Assembly (NCBI GenBank): GCA_021296415.1 | Contig: JAGWAL010000028.1 | Location: 1-39,933, forward strand | Length of the DNA: 39,933 nt | Reading direction: 5' to 3' | From: Acidimicrobiia bacterium | GTDB taxonomy: Bacteria; Actinomycetota; Acidimicrobiia; Acidimicrobiales; CATQHL01 | In this document: piece by piece, positions 1 through 10,673 of the stretch | How the letters are laid out: each line of letters opens with the position of its first letter | Numbering within the stretch: position 1 is the stretch's first letter | Translations under genes and position numbers: made by a program | The notes under the pieces: generated by a model | Databases searched by the model: none | Told to the model about the DNA's origin: nothing | What the model saw: the letters and a program-made list of their open reading frames with translations, nothing else

Positions 1-1
1 C

Positions 2-790
2 GGTGACATCGGCGCCGCCGAGGCGAACCGGGAGCAGCGCATCCGGGTGGCGTCGGCCAACGCCACAGCCACCGAGGGTGAGAACGAGGCCAAGGTCACC
101 GTGGCCCGCTCCGACAGCGAGCGGCGTCAGAAGGAAGCCGAGGCCGAGCGTGCGGCCAGCGCATCCGAGCGGGTCACCCAGGCGCGCGCCGAGCAAGAGT
201 CCTTCGCCGCCGAGGCCGCCGCCGAGGTCGCCCGCGCCGAGCGGGAGAAGGCCTCCCAGCAAGCCGACATCGTTGTCCCCGCCGAGGTGGAGCGCGAACG
301 GGTGCGCGTCCTCGCCGAGGCAGAGGCCGACCGCATCCGCCTGGTCCAGGGCGGCGAGGCCGACGGGCAGCGCCTCCGCATGGAGGCCGAGGCGATGGGT
401 CTGCTGGCCCTGCTGACACGCCGCGCCGAGGGTCTGGGTGAGTTGGTGGACCGCACCGGGGGCGAGGCGCAGCTGGCCGCCCTTATGCTCATCGCCGAGC
501 AACTCCCGGCGCTGGTGGCCGAGCAGGTCAAGGCCATCTCCAACCTGAAGATCGACCAGGTCACGGTGTGGGACTCCGGCGGCGGGAACGGGGGCAACGG
601 CGGTAGCACCGCCAACTTCCTCTCCGGCCTCATCGGCGCCCTGCCCCCGCTGCAGGACCTGGCCGGCCAGGTGGGCGTGAAGCTCCCCGCCTACCTCGGC
701 GAGATGGACGCCACAGCCACGCCGGAGAGTCTCCGCAGGCTGGCGGACACCATCGAGACCGACACCGAGGACGCCGACGGCGACCAGTAG
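2..790 (+). CDS. Flotillin/SPFH-family membrane scaffold protein (3' part)
   Basis: The window opens inside this gene. The frame is open from base 2 to a TAG at 788-790, giving about 262 C-terminal residues. What is visible is the flotillin tail: a long, charged, Ala/Glu/Arg-rich coiled coil with repeated EAEA and ERE runs (about residues 1-140), then a short hydrophobic stretch (LLALLTRRAEGLGELV) and a globular end. A Gly/Asn-rich linker (GGGNGGNGG) follows the conserved NLKIDQVTVWDSG stretch seen in flotillins. Family members line the inner membrane face and organise ordered lipid domains. The N-terminal SPFH domain and any membrane hairpin lie outside the window. The next gene is convergent, so this gene probably belongs to a unit reaching in from the left. 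Confidence 0.85.
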   Translation, partial: GDIGAAEANREQRIRVASANATATEGENEAKVTVARSDSERRQKEAEAERAASASERVTQARAEQESFAAEAAAEVARAEREKASQQADIVVPAEVERERVRVLAEAEADRIRLVQGGEADGQRLRMEAEAMGLLALLTRRAEGLGELVDRTGGEAQLAALMLIAEQLPALVAEQVKAISNLKIDQVTVWDSGGGNGGNGGSTANFLSGLIGALPPLQDLAGQVGVKLPAYLGEMDATATPESLRRLADTIETDTEDADGDQ

Positions 791-804
791 GGCTCTGCCG
801 GATG

Positions 805-828
805 GTCCGCCGGCGGCGCCGGCCGGAC
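805..828. terminator. GC-rich hairpin between convergent genes
   Basis: The arms GTCCGCCGGC and GCCGGCCGGAC pair apart from one bulged base, with a very small loop. The hairpin lies 15 bases past the flotillin stop and before the convergent exchanger gene. There is no T-tract on either side, so it is at best a non-canonical or bidirectional terminator. The rest of 829-954 is GC-rich and shows no open gene or other motif I can support. Confidence 0.4.
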
Positions 829-954
829 TACGAACAACCGAGGGAGGGGGCCGGGGGGCCGCTTTGCGACGCCTTGCGCCCGCGCCGAAGGAGCAAACGG
901 CACCCCGGCCCCGACCGGACCGAGCAGACTGGATTCCGGGCTGGCCCCGGTTCG

Positions 955-1959
955 TCAGGAGACGAGAATGAGCGGCAGCGCCGTGGCGTAGGCCACGAGC
1001 AGGACACCGCCCTCCCAGCGTTCCAGGCGCCGCTTGCGGCGGTTGGTGGCCAGCAACACCATTGCCAGCAGGATCATGCCGAACATGGCGGCTGCGGCGA
1101 CCCAGGGCACACCCTCGCCGCCGAGCCCGCCCGGGCGGACCAGCGCGATGACGCCCCCGATGGCCAGGCTGTTGAAGATGTTGCTGCCCAGCAGGTTGCC
1201 GAGCGTCAACAGGGGCTGGCGCCGGCGGATCCCGGCGAGCGCGGTGGCGAGTTCGGGAAGCGAGGTACCGATCGCCACGAGGCTGAGGCCGACGAGGCCG
1301 GTGGCGAGCCCGATGCGCGCGGCGATGCCCGTGAAGCCGTCGACGGTGAGTTGCGCACCCGCCACGATGGCCACCAGACCCAGCAGCAGCCGCCAGAACT
1401 CACCGCGGCTGCGGGGGGACAGTCGCCGCACCGCGTCATCGATCCGCCGGTCCATCCTGTTCGGTTCGGGAACGTCCGAGCCGTGGGCGTCACCGTGCTG
1501 CCCCTCGCCTGCGTGCGGGTCGCGCAACAGCCACCACGTTGCCCCCACCATCGCCGCCAGGAGCACACCGCCCTCCCAGCGCTCGATGACGCCACCCCCG
1601 GTGACGAGGAACGCCGCCAGCAGCGCGACCGCGCCGATGGCGAGCGGGACCCGGCGCCAGGCGGCCCGGTCGGCGGCGATGGGGACGGCGAGGGCGGCCA
1701 CGCCGAGGACGAGACCCATGTTGGCGGCGTTGGACCCCACGATGCCGCCCAGGCCGAGGGATGAGTCGCCCCCGGCGGCGGCAGCGAGACCCACGACCAA
1801 CTCCGGCAGGCTCGTTCCGAACCCCAGAATCACCGCGCCCACCACGACCGGGGGGATCCCCCGGCGCGCCGCCAGCCGCGAACCCCCGGCAACCAGCCAG
1901 TCGGATCCGATCAGCAGCAGCAACAACCCGGCGAGAGCCAGCACGACGTCGATTGCCAT
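955..1959 (-). CDS. CaCA-family sodium/calcium exchanger-like membrane protein
   Basis: This 334-residue protein is almost wholly hydrophobic, with about ten predicted membrane segments. It carries the two inverted alpha repeats of the Ca2+:cation antiporter family. The first has GFGTSLPELVVGL followed by GIVGSNAANMGLVLG; the second has AIGTSLPELATALAG followed by GNLLGSNIFNSLAIGG. The paired GTSLPEL and GSN motifs form the ion-binding core in NCX-type structures, so exchange of Ca2+ (or K+) against Na+ or H+ is the family role. Length matches bacterial YrbG-type members. A cytoplasmic charged loop (about residues 165-185) separates the halves. It lies 60 bases after proB on the same strand and may be the last gene of that long unit. 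The ion specificity cannot be read from sequence. Confidence 0.9.
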   Translation of the reverse strand: MAIDVVLALAGLLLLLIGSDWLVAGGSRLAARRGIPPVVVGAVILGFGTSLPELVVGLAAAAGGDSSLGLGGIVGSNAANMGLVLGVAALAVPIAADRAAWRRVPLAIGAVALLAAFLVTGGGVIERWEGGVLLAAMVGATWWLLRDPHAGEGQHGDAHGSDVPEPNRMDRRIDDAVRRLSPRSRGEFWRLLLGLVAIVAGAQLTVDGFTGIAARIGLATGLVGLSLVAIGTSLPELATALAGIRRRQPLLTLGNLLGSNIFNSLAIGGVIALVRPGGLGGEGVPWVAAAAMFGMILLAMVLLATNRRKRRLERWEGGVLLVAYATALPLILVS

Positions 1960-2019
1960 CCTCAGCCACTTCCTCTCGCCGGAGGGCGCGATCCTGGGCG
2001 ACTCACCGGCAAGGGTCCG

Positions 2020-3108
2020 TCACGGCGCCAGCAGCACCATGTCGTCGCGGTGGATCAACTCCTCGGGTGTTCCGGCCTCGTGTTCGTCGGTGCGGCGGCC
2101 GATGACGGCGTCGAGACGTGCGGACGGCAGCCGTACCAGGCCCTTGGCGAACACCTCCCCGTCGGGCCCGGCAACCTCCACCGCGTCGCCCGCCACGAAC
2201 TCGCCGCTCACCGATCGCACACCCACCGCCAGCAGGGACTTCCCCCGGTGCACCAGGGCGCGGCGCGCCCCCTCGTCCACCCCGAGCGTCCCGACGGAGC
2301 GGACGGCGAAGGCGATCCAGAGCTTGCGGGCACCCAGCCGCTGCGCTCGCGGGCGAGCCACGGTGCCCACGTTCTCCCCAGCCACCGCCCCGCGCAGCAC
2401 GCCCGGACGGCGGGATGAGGCGATGACGGTTGGGACCCCGGCCCAGCTGGCGATCTTGGCGGCCGACAGTTTCGACGCCATGCCGCCGCGGGCGTCCTCG
2501 TTGCCGATACCGCCCGCTGCAGCCTCCAGCTCGCGGTCGATCTCGCGGATCTCTGCGATGAGCGACGCCTCGGCGGAGATACGCGGGTCCGCCGTGTGCA
2601 GCCCCTCGGTGTCGGTGAGGATCACCAGCAGGTCGGCCTTCACCAGTTGCGCCACCAGCGCGGCGATCCGGTCGTTGTCGCCGAACTGGATCTCGTCGTC
2701 GGCGACCGCGTCGTTCTCGTTGATGACCGGGATCACGCCCAGCGACAGCAGGCGCTGCAGCGTGTCGCGGACGCGCAGGTAGCGGGTCCGCTCGAAGAAG
2801 TCCAGGGGCGTCAGCAGAATCTGACCCGCCACGAGGCCACGCGCCGCGAAGGTGTCGTTGTAGATCGCCATGAGGTGTCCCTGGCCGACCGCCGAGGCGG
2901 CCTGCAGGAGCACCGGATCGCTGGGGCGCGTGTCGAACCCGAGCAGCCAGCGACCCGCGGTGATGGCGGCCGAGGTGACCAGGAGCACCTGGTGCCCGTC
3001 GGCCCGCAACTCGGCCAGCAGCCCGCAGAGTCGCCCGATCTCCGCGGTGTCGACGTGACCCGAGTCGTCGGTCAGGGACGACGTGCCGATCTTGACGACG
3101 ACGATCAT
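2020..3108 (-). CDS. proB: Glutamate 5-kinase
   Basis: A 362-residue protein that phosphorylates the gamma-carboxyl of L-glutamate, the first step of proline synthesis. The amino-acid kinase fold is complete: VVVKIGTSSLT at the N-terminus (ATP site), the NENDAVADDEIQFGDNDRIAALVA stretch near residues 140-160 (glutamate and Mg2+ site), VILTDTEGL, and the GGMASKLSAAKIAS segment. The last 100 residues, starting near ARKLWIAF, fit the PUA domain found in long ProB forms, so this is the full two-domain type. The ATG lies 6 bases after the obg stop, so the two are surely co-transcribed. The obg-proB order is common in bacteria. proA is not in the window. Confidence 0.95.
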   Translation of the reverse strand: MIVVVKIGTSSLTDDSGHVDTAEIGRLCGLLAELRADGHQVLLVTSAAITAGRWLLGFDTRPSDPVLLQAASAVGQGHLMAIYNDTFAARGLVAGQILLTPLDFFERTRYLRVRDTLQRLLSLGVIPVINENDAVADDEIQFGDNDRIAALVAQLVKADLLVILTDTEGLHTADPRISAEASLIAEIREIDRELEAAAGGIGNEDARGGMASKLSAAKIASWAGVPTVIASSRRPGVLRGAVAGENVGTVARPRAQRLGARKLWIAFAVRSVGTLGVDEGARRALVHRGKSLLAVGVRSVSGEFVAGDAVEVAGPDGEVFAKGLVRLPSARLDAVIGRRTDEHEAGTPEELIHRDDMVLLAP

Positions 3109-3114
3109 GACCCG

Positions 3115-4404
3115 CTAGTACCGGGCGGCGCGGCGCGCCACGCCCGCCTCGTCGGGCTCGTAGTCGAAGATCAGCGCCCCGATGCGCACCTCGTCGCCGG
3201 CGCGAGCGCCGGCGCGCGCCAGCGCCCGGTCGACGCCCAGCGCCCGAAGCCGCTCGGCCACGTAGTCCTGCGCCTGCGGATCTGTGAGGTCGGAGAGGGC
3301 AACCGCCCGCGCGGCGGGGCGCCCGAGCACACGCCAGGCACTGCCCTCGCGGCGCACGCTGACCGCGTCGGCTCCACGGCCGGCCGCGGGGCGGTGCACC
3401 ACCGGTGCCCGATCTGCGGCGGGCGGGGTGTCGTCCCGCCGTGCCTCCCGCACGAGGTCCGCCAGCCGGCCGGAGAGCCGGGGAATGCCGACCCCGGTCA
3501 CCGACGAGACGACCATGTCCGCCTCGGGAAGGTCGGCGGTCGCCACGTCTGCCTTCGACCCGATGACGAGGCGCCGGCGGTCGAGCAGCTCGGGTCGGTA
3601 GGCGCCCAATTCCTCCATCAGGATCCGCAACTGCGACGCAGGCGCCGCCTCGGCACCCGGCCCGAGATCGATCAGCAACACCAGGGCGCGGGCACGCTCG
3701 ATGTGACGCAGGAAGCGGTGACCGAGACCCCGTCCCTCGCTGGCTCCCTCGATCAGGCCGGGAACGTCCGCGACCACGAATTCCTCGCCGTCATCGGTGA
3801 CCACGACACCGAGGTTCGGGACGAGGGTGGTGAAGGGGTAGTCGGCGATCTTCGGCTTGGCGGCCGAGAGCCGGGAGATCAGCGTGCTCTTGCCCACGTT
3901 CGGGAAGCCGACGAGCGCCACATCGGCCAGCAGCTTCAACTCCAGGCGCAACCAGCGCTCCTCCATCGATTCCCCCTGCTCGGCGAAGCGCGGCGCACGG
4001 CGCCTGTTGGAACCGAAGCGGGCGTTGCCCCGCCCGCCGGCACCCCCCGGCGCCGCCAGCCACCGCTCGCCGTGAGCGGCGAGATCGGCCAGGCGCTCAC
4101 CGTCGGCGGACAGCACGACCGTGCCCTCGGGCACCTTCACCAGCAGGTCGGCGCCCGAGGCGCCGTGACGCCCCTTACCGGATCCGTGCGTTCCGGCGGC
4201 GGCGCGGCGATGCGGGTGATCGCGGAACGCCAGAAGCGAGGCCATGTTGCGGTCGGCCACGAGCCAGACGTCTCCACCCCGGCCGCCGTCACCCCCGTCG
4301 GGTCCCCCGCGATCCACGTGGGCTTCGCGCCGGAAGGACACGCACCCGGCACCACCGTCACCGCCGCGCGCACACAGCGAGCACTCGTCGACGAACTCCG
4401 ACAC
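3115..4404 (-). CDS. obg: Obg-family ribosome-assembly GTPase (ObgE/CgtA)
   Basis: I place the start at the GTG 4402-4404 because the Obg fold begins at once there (VSEFVDECSLCARGGDGG); the open frame extends 51 codons upstream but that part is not conserved. The 429-residue protein has the Gly-rich Obg domain (FRREAHVDRGGPDGGDGG), a G domain with P-loop GFPNVGKST, switch segments FTTLVPNLG and DVPGLIEGA, and the specificity motif IGSKAD. A C-terminal OCT domain (about residues 340-420) ends in IGALIFDYEPD. Obg proteins act in late 50S assembly and stress responses. The GTG has no clear Shine-Dalgarno, and an RNA hairpin lies just upstream, after rpmA. Order rplU-rpmA-obg-proB is conserved. 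Confidence 0.95.
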   Translation of the reverse strand: MSEFVDECSLCARGGDGGAGCVSFRREAHVDRGGPDGGDGGRGGDVWLVADRNMASLLAFRDHPHRRAAAGTHGSGKGRHGASGADLLVKVPEGTVVLSADGERLADLAAHGERWLAAPGGAGGRGNARFGSNRRRAPRFAEQGESMEERWLRLELKLLADVALVGFPNVGKSTLISRLSAAKPKIADYPFTTLVPNLGVVVTDDGEEFVVADVPGLIEGASEGRGLGHRFLRHIERARALVLLIDLGPGAEAAPASQLRILMEELGAYRPELLDRRRLVIGSKADVATADLPEADMVVSSVTGVGIPRLSGRLADLVREARRDDTPPAADRAPVVHRPAAGRGADAVSVRREGSAWRVLGRPAARAVALSDLTDPQAQDYVAERLRALGVDRALARAGARAGDEVRIGALIFDYEPDEAGVARRAARY

Positions 4405-4420
4405 GAGCCAAGGATAGGAC

Positions 4421-4439
4421 GATGCCCCAACGGGGCATC
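4421..4439 (-). other. Perfect RNA hairpin between rpmA and obg
   Basis: GATGCCCC and GGGGCATC form a perfect 8-base-pair stem with a 3-base loop. The hairpin sits between the rpmA stop and the obg GTG and would form in the shared transcript. No U-tract follows, so it looks like an intercistronic processing or partial attenuation element, not a full terminator. Confidence 0.5.
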
Positions 4440-4462
4440 GGTGCCCGACAGGTTGGAGGACG

Positions 4463-4714
4463 TCAGTCGGTGAGAACGTCCACCAGTCGCCGGCGGCCGC
4501 GGGAGCCGAACGACACCCGGCCGTCCGCCGTGGCGAACAGCGTGTCGTCCCCACCACGACCGACGTTGTGGCCCGGATGGAACTTGGTGCCGCGCTGGCG
4601 CACGATGATGGAGCCGGCCGTGATCCAGGTGCCGTCGTACACCTTCACGCCGAGCCGCTTGGCGTGGGAATCCCTGCCGTTGCGGGTGGATCCCCCGCCC
4701 TTGGTCTTGGACAT
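4463..4714 (-). CDS. rpmA: 50S ribosomal protein L27
   Basis: An 83-residue protein with the classic L27 opening ([20 protein letters not shown]) and core ([21 protein letters not shown], then [15 protein letters not shown]). L27 sits at the peptidyl-transferase centre, where its N-terminal tail reaches tRNA. There is no Firmicutes-type cleavable leader before the Gly-rich N-terminus. The gene follows rplU by 2 bases and precedes obg, the usual order. Confidence 0.98.
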   Translation of the reverse strand: MSKTKGGGSTRNGRDSHAKRLGVKVYDGTWITAGSIIVRQRGTKFHPGHNVGRGGDDTLFATADGRVSFGSRGRRRLVDVLTD

Positions 4715-4716
4715 GA

Positions 4717-5025
4717 CTAAGCCATCCCGATCTCGGTAATCTCGACCAGCGAGTGCCGCTGGCGGTGCCCCCAGCGGCGCCGCTGGTTGCTCTTCGACTT
4801 GTAGGTGAAGCCCCTGATCTTGGGGCCCTTGGTCTCGTCGATGATCCGGCCCTTGACGGCGACCGCCGACAACTCCGCGGGTGTGGCCAGCACGCGGTCG
4901 CCCTCCACGTACAGGACGGGGCGCAACTCCACCACCGAGCCGGTCTCGCCGAGCAACTCGGTGGTGATCACCTCGCCCTCGCTGACGCGGTACTGCTTCC
5001 CACCGGTCGCCACGACTGCGTACAT
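4717..5025 (-). CDS. rplU: 50S ribosomal protein L21
   Basis: A 102-residue protein matching L21 from end to end: [20 protein letters not shown] at the N-terminus, [16 protein letters not shown] in the middle, and the rRNA-binding basic C-terminus [21 protein letters not shown]21 binds 23S rRNA in the large subunit. The ATG follows the RNase E/G stop by 5 bases, and rpmA follows 2 bases after its own stop. Confidence 0.98.
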   Translation of the reverse strand: MYAVVATGGKQYRVSEGEVITTELLGETGSVVELRPVLYVEGDRVLATPAELSAVAVKGRIIDETKGPKIRGFTYKSKSNQRRRWGHRQRHSLVEITEIGMA

Positions 5026-5030
5026 AGCCT

Positions 5031-6734
5031 CTACACGCTATCGCCGCGGCCTGAGCCGCCCAACAGCGACTCGTCGAGCTCCAGCCCCCAGCCGCTACAC
5101 ACCTCGCACGTGCCGGACAGGGACTCCAGCAGGCCCTCGCCGATCCGCTTCCGGCTCATCTCCACCAGCCCCAGATTGGAGATGTCGCTGACGCGTGTGT
5201 GCGTCTTGCTCTGGCCCAGAGCGTCGCGCAGCGCACCCATGACCTTCTGGCGATTGGCCTTGCTCTCCATGTCGACGAAGTCCACGACGATGATTCCGCC
5301 GATGTCCCGCAGCCGCAGTTGGCGGGGAATCTCCGCAGCCGCCTCCAGGTTGTTCTCCAGAATGGTCTGCTCGAGGCTTGTTGAACCCACGTTGCGGCCG
5401 GTATTCACGTCGATGACGGTCATCGCCTCGGTGTGCTCGATCACCAGAGAGCCACCGGACGGCAGCCACACGGTGCGGTCCACGGCCTTGCGGAGCTGGC
5501 TGTACACGTGATGCCGCTCGAACAGGTCGAGGTTCTCCTCCGAGCGGTCGTAGAAGGAGACGCGCTCGGCCAGCGCGGGGGCGACACCCTCGACGTACCT
5601 CGAGACCGACCCGTAGAGTTCGGCGTCGTCGATGAGCACGCTCCGGTAGTCGGTGGTGAACTCCTCGCGGATGACCCGCAGCGCCACGTCGGGCTCGCGG
5701 TACAGCAGCGACGGCGCCTTGGATCGCTTGGCGAGCGAGTCGATCTGGTCCCACTGCGACACCAGCCGCAGGACGTCCTGGCGGATCTCGGCGGAGGTGA
5801 CCCCGTCGGCGGCGGTCCGCACGATCACGCCGTGCTCGGCGGGCTTGATGTTGTCCAGGATGCGCCGGAGGCGTCTCCGCTCCTTGTCGGCGAGGCGTTT
5901 GGAGATGCCGTAGGCGTCGCTGTTGGGGACGAGGACGACATAGCGGCCCGCCAGGGACACCTGCTGCGTGAGCCGGGCGCCCTTGTGGGCGATCGGGTTC
6001 TTGGTGACCTGGCAGAGGACCCGCTGGCCGACCTTCAGGGCCTGGGAGATCTGGGGCCGGCTGGAGCGTTCCAGATCCTCGGCGTCGAACTGGACGTCGC
6101 CGCGGTACATGATGGCGTTCTTGGGCGTCCCGATGTCGACGAACGCCGCCTCCATGCCGGGCAGCACGTTCTGGACTCGACCGAGGTAGATGTTCCCGTA
6201 GATCTCCGTGGTGTCGTTGGCGGGGCGGGACACGTAGTACTCCACCAGCGCCCGACCCTCCAGGACCGCCACGTGGGTGGCGTCGGCGGTGACGTGGATG
6301 GCCATGAGGTAGCGGCCGACCGGGCGACCCTTGCGAGCCCGCCCGCGCCGCTTGGCGAGCGTCTCGGCGTCGAGCTCCACCGGATCACCGGCCGTGAGGG
6401 CCTCGACAGGCTTGTGCTTCTGCCCGCCGCGCGACCCCGAACCGCGGCCACCGCGGCGGCGACGACGACCGGACCGCGACCCGCTCCGGTTGCCGCCGTC
6501 ACGGCTGGAGCCCTGGGATCCCGAGCCCGGCTTCCGCTCGCTCTGCGCCGCGGGCGCCGGGCGGCTGTCGCCGATACGGGGCTTGCGAGCGGGTGCAGTG
6601 TTGGCATCCGCCGGAGCGCCGACCTTGTCTCCGCCGGCGGGGGGATCGGGGGTGGCCGATCGACCCTTCCCCGATTTCGGTGACTCAGTACGGCGTTTGG
6701 AGGACTCGGCGTCCGTCTTGGGGGACGAGGACAT
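5031..6734 (-). CDS. rne: Ribonuclease E/G family endoribonuclease
   Basis: A 567-residue endoribonuclease for mRNA decay and rRNA processing. The first 125 residues are a low-complexity, basic, Arg/Gly/Ser-rich extension ([18 protein letters not shown]), probably disordered and RNA-binding. An S1-like domain follows ([20 protein letters not shown]), then the DNase I-like catalytic core with the two metal-binding Asp in VIDVNTGRN and IVVDFVDM. The zinc-link CxxC is present as CEVCSGWG. The protein then ends after about 20 residues, so it lacks a long C-terminal degradosome scaffold; the disordered part is at the N-terminus instead, as in several actinobacterial homologues. The leader has AAGGGAA before the ATG. 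rng would be an alternative name. Confidence 0.93.
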   Translation of the reverse strand: MSSSPKTDAESSKRRTESPKSGKGRSATPDPPAGGDKVGAPADANTAPARKPRIGDSRPAPAAQSERKPGSGSQGSSRDGGNRSGSRSGRRRRRGGRGSGSRGGQKHKPVEALTAGDPVELDAETLAKRRGRARKGRPVGRYLMAIHVTADATHVAVLEGRALVEYYVSRPANDTTEIYGNIYLGRVQNVLPGMEAAFVDIGTPKNAIMYRGDVQFDAEDLERSSRPQISQALKVGQRVLCQVTKNPIAHKGARLTQQVSLAGRYVVLVPNSDAYGISKRLADKERRRLRRILDNIKPAEHGVIVRTAADGVTSAEIRQDVLRLVSQWDQIDSLAKRSKAPSLLYREPDVALRVIREEFTTDYRSVLIDDAELYGSVSRYVEGVAPALAERVSFYDRSEENLDLFERHHVYSQLRKAVDRTVWLPSGGSLVIEHTEAMTVIDVNTGRNVGSTSLEQTILENNLEAAAEIPRQLRLRDIGGIIVVDFVDMESKANRQKVMGALRDALGQSKTHTRVSDISNLGLVEMSRKRIGEGLLESLSGTCEVCSGWGLELDESLLGGSGRGDSV

Positions 6735-6749
6735 GAAGTGATTCCCTTC

Positions 6750-7513
6750 TCATCGCGCGCAGACCTCAGGCTGCGCAGCGGGAGCGGCCCGGCAGCCGGC
6801 CGCGACAGGTGCTCCGCCGGCCGGCTCCAGAACGCCGGCTTGGGGAGCAAGCGGCTCGTACCGTTCGCCGTCCCGCATGATCCATTGGTGCAGCCGCCGG
6901 ACCCGTCCGGCAGGCAGCGGGGGGGCGGTCAGGCGCAGGAACTCTGCGGGCCTCACCGCCCGGGGTTTCGTGCCGAGTTCGGCAACGAGGACGCTCTCGG
7001 AGGAGGCGTCGGTCAGTCGGAGGCCCCCGACGGCCGGTCGCACATCGGAGGTGATGCTTCGGCCCTTGCGCTCGCGCTGCAGCGGGAGACTCTCCGCAGC
7101 GCGCACCCGTTCAACCCAGTCGGCGGCCAAGCCACGATCCGCGCCGGCCAGCGCGAATTCCCAGGTGCAACTCGTGACCGCCTCCTGCAGCGAGGCGGCC
7201 CCGGAGACCAGCGGCCTCGCAGCCGTGACGGCCATGCCGTCGGGCAGCGCGGCCGTGAGCCGCGCGGGCAGGTCGGGGACCAGACCGGCAGTCTCCTCGG
7301 GCGACAACCGCAGGTCCACATCGAGGTACTCGGCGTCCGACTCCTGCCCGGTCGCCAGCGCCAGTCCGAAGGAGATCCGCGGCCGCGGGGTGAAGCCCTG
7401 CGAGTAGGACACGGGGAGCTCGGCGCGCCGCACGGCCCGTTCCCAGATTCGAGCCGAGTCGCGATGACCGCAGAAGCGGATCCTCCCCTGCTTGGTCCAG
7501 CGCAGGCGCACTC

Positions 7514-7517
<4 letters not shown>
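6750..7517 (-). CDS. TIGR03936-family protein (DUF2344), partner of the radical SAM gene
   Basis: I choose the GTG at 7515-7517, which overlaps the upstream TGA in a GTGA 4-base junction; this implies translational coupling with the radical SAM gene. The 255-residue product begins VRVRLRWTKQGRIRFCGHRD, the hallmark of the family, followed by LPVSYSQGFTPRPRISFGLAL and YLDVDL. In many bacteria it is encoded beside, or fused to, the TIGR03960 radical SAM protein and next to RNase E/G, as here. Its biochemical role is not established. I infer a shared task with the radical SAM enzyme, perhaps in RNA or ribosome modification given the neighbours, but the sequence does not prove this. The last 35 residues are Ala/Pro-rich and poorly conserved. 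Confidence 0.88.
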
Positions 7518-9496
<1,979 letters not shown>

Positions 9497-9512
9497 GGCC
9501 GATGTCGACCGC

Positions 9513-10673
9513 TCAGGTGGCGCGCACGAGGTGGCGCCGCATCGAGACGTTCAGCACGATGCCCAGCGACATCATCGTGGTGAGCAGCGAGGAGCCGCCG
9601 TAGGACAGCAGCGGCAGCGGGATGCCGATCACCGGCATGATGCCGGCGGCCATTCCCACCGTCTGGAAAATCTGGAACAGGATCATACAGAGCACCCCAG
9701 TGGACAGGAGTGAGCCGAAGAGGTCGCCGGCGACGCGGGCCGATCGCCAGATCCGCCAGAGCAGCACGGCCAGGAGCCCGAGAATCACCACGCTGCCCAG
9801 GAAACCCAGCTCCTCGCCCAGGACGGTGAAGATGAAGTCGGTCTCCTGTGCCGGCACCAGCCCGCTGCGGGTCTGCGTCCCCTGACCGTACCCCTGGCCC
9901 GTCAGACCCCCGTTCCCGATGGCGATCTGGGCCTGCTCGAGATTGAACGTGTCGCCAGGGTCGCCGCCCGGGTTCACGATCGACTCGATGCGCTCCCGCT
10001 GGTATTCCTGCACCAGGTCCGAACTGAGGACGAACCCCAGACCGATCAGCCCGAGGGCGGTCGCCAGCAGAATGTGGCGCACCTGGGCCCCGGCCACCAG
10101 CAGGACTCCCATCGCGATGATCGCGAACACCACGGCGGTCCCGGCGTCCGGCTCGGCGAGGATCAGCAACGCGGGGCCGGCCACCAGCACCAGGGCCGTC
10201 AGGAATTGGCGCAGGCTCATCCGCCCCCCGCAGCGTGCCGCGTAGTGGGCAAGCACCACGATGATCGCGAGCTTGGCGAACTCCGACGGCTGCACCTGGT
10301 AGCCGCCGAACACGAACCAGGCGCGCGCTCCCTGGCGCACCGAGCCGAGCGGCGTCAGGACGAGAGCGAGGGCAAGCAGTGTGATCCCGTAGAGGGGCCA
10401 GACCAGTGGTCGCAGCCGCCGGTAGTCGACGACGGCGGCGACCGTTCCCAGCAACGCACCGACGACGGCGAACAGCGCCTGGCGCTCCAGGTGGAAGCGG
10501 CTGAAGGCGGCCGGATCGATGCCCCGCGTGGCGCTGTAGATCAGCGCGATCCCACACAGCGTCAGTGCTGCCGTCGCCGCCAGCAGGATCACGTCGACGT
10601 GAACCCACGAGGCCAGCGGAGCGACCCGCGGGAGCAGGCGCCGCTTGGGTCGTGCGCCGTCTGCGACGCTCAC
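9513..10673 (-). CDS. rodA: RodA-type SEDS peptidoglycan glycosyltransferase
   Basis: The frame is open further upstream, but the GTG at 10671-10673 overlaps the mrdA TGA as GTGA, and the conserved part starts shortly after it. The 386-residue protein has about ten membrane segments and SEDS family landmarks: WFVFGGYQVQPSEFAKLAII, LLILAEPDAGTAVVF, FILSSD-like FVLSSD, the extracytoplasmic loop TFNLEQAQIAIGNGGLTGQG, and FTVLGEELGFLG, ending with GIPLPLLSYGGSSLL. The Asp in EPDAGTA is the expected catalytic residue. RodA polymerises lipid II in the elongasome with PBP2, encoded just upstream. The mre context makes RodA much likelier than FtsW. Confidence 0.95.
   Translation of the reverse strand: MSVADGARPKRRLLPRVAPLASWVHVDVILLAATAALTLCGIALIYSATRGIDPAAFSRFHLERQALFAVVGALLGTVAAVVDYRRLRPLVWPLYGITLLALALVLTPLGSVRQGARAWFVFGGYQVQPSEFAKLAIIVVLAHYAARCGGRMSLRQFLTALVLVAGPALLILAEPDAGTAVVFAIIAMGVLLVAGAQVRHILLATALGLIGLGFVLSSDLVQEYQRERIESIVNPGGDPGDTFNLEQAQIAIGNGGLTGQGYGQGTQTRSGLVPAQETDFIFTVLGEELGFLGSVVILGLLAVLLWRIWRSARVAGDLFGSLLSTGVLCMILFQIFQTVGMAAGIMPVIGIPLPLLSYGGSSLLTTMMSLGIVLNVSMRRHLVRAT

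Noticed and set aside
930-950. TGGATTCCGGGC after the flotillin gene as a second REP-like copy
   Set aside because: Only the first ten bases agree and the palindrome is absent.
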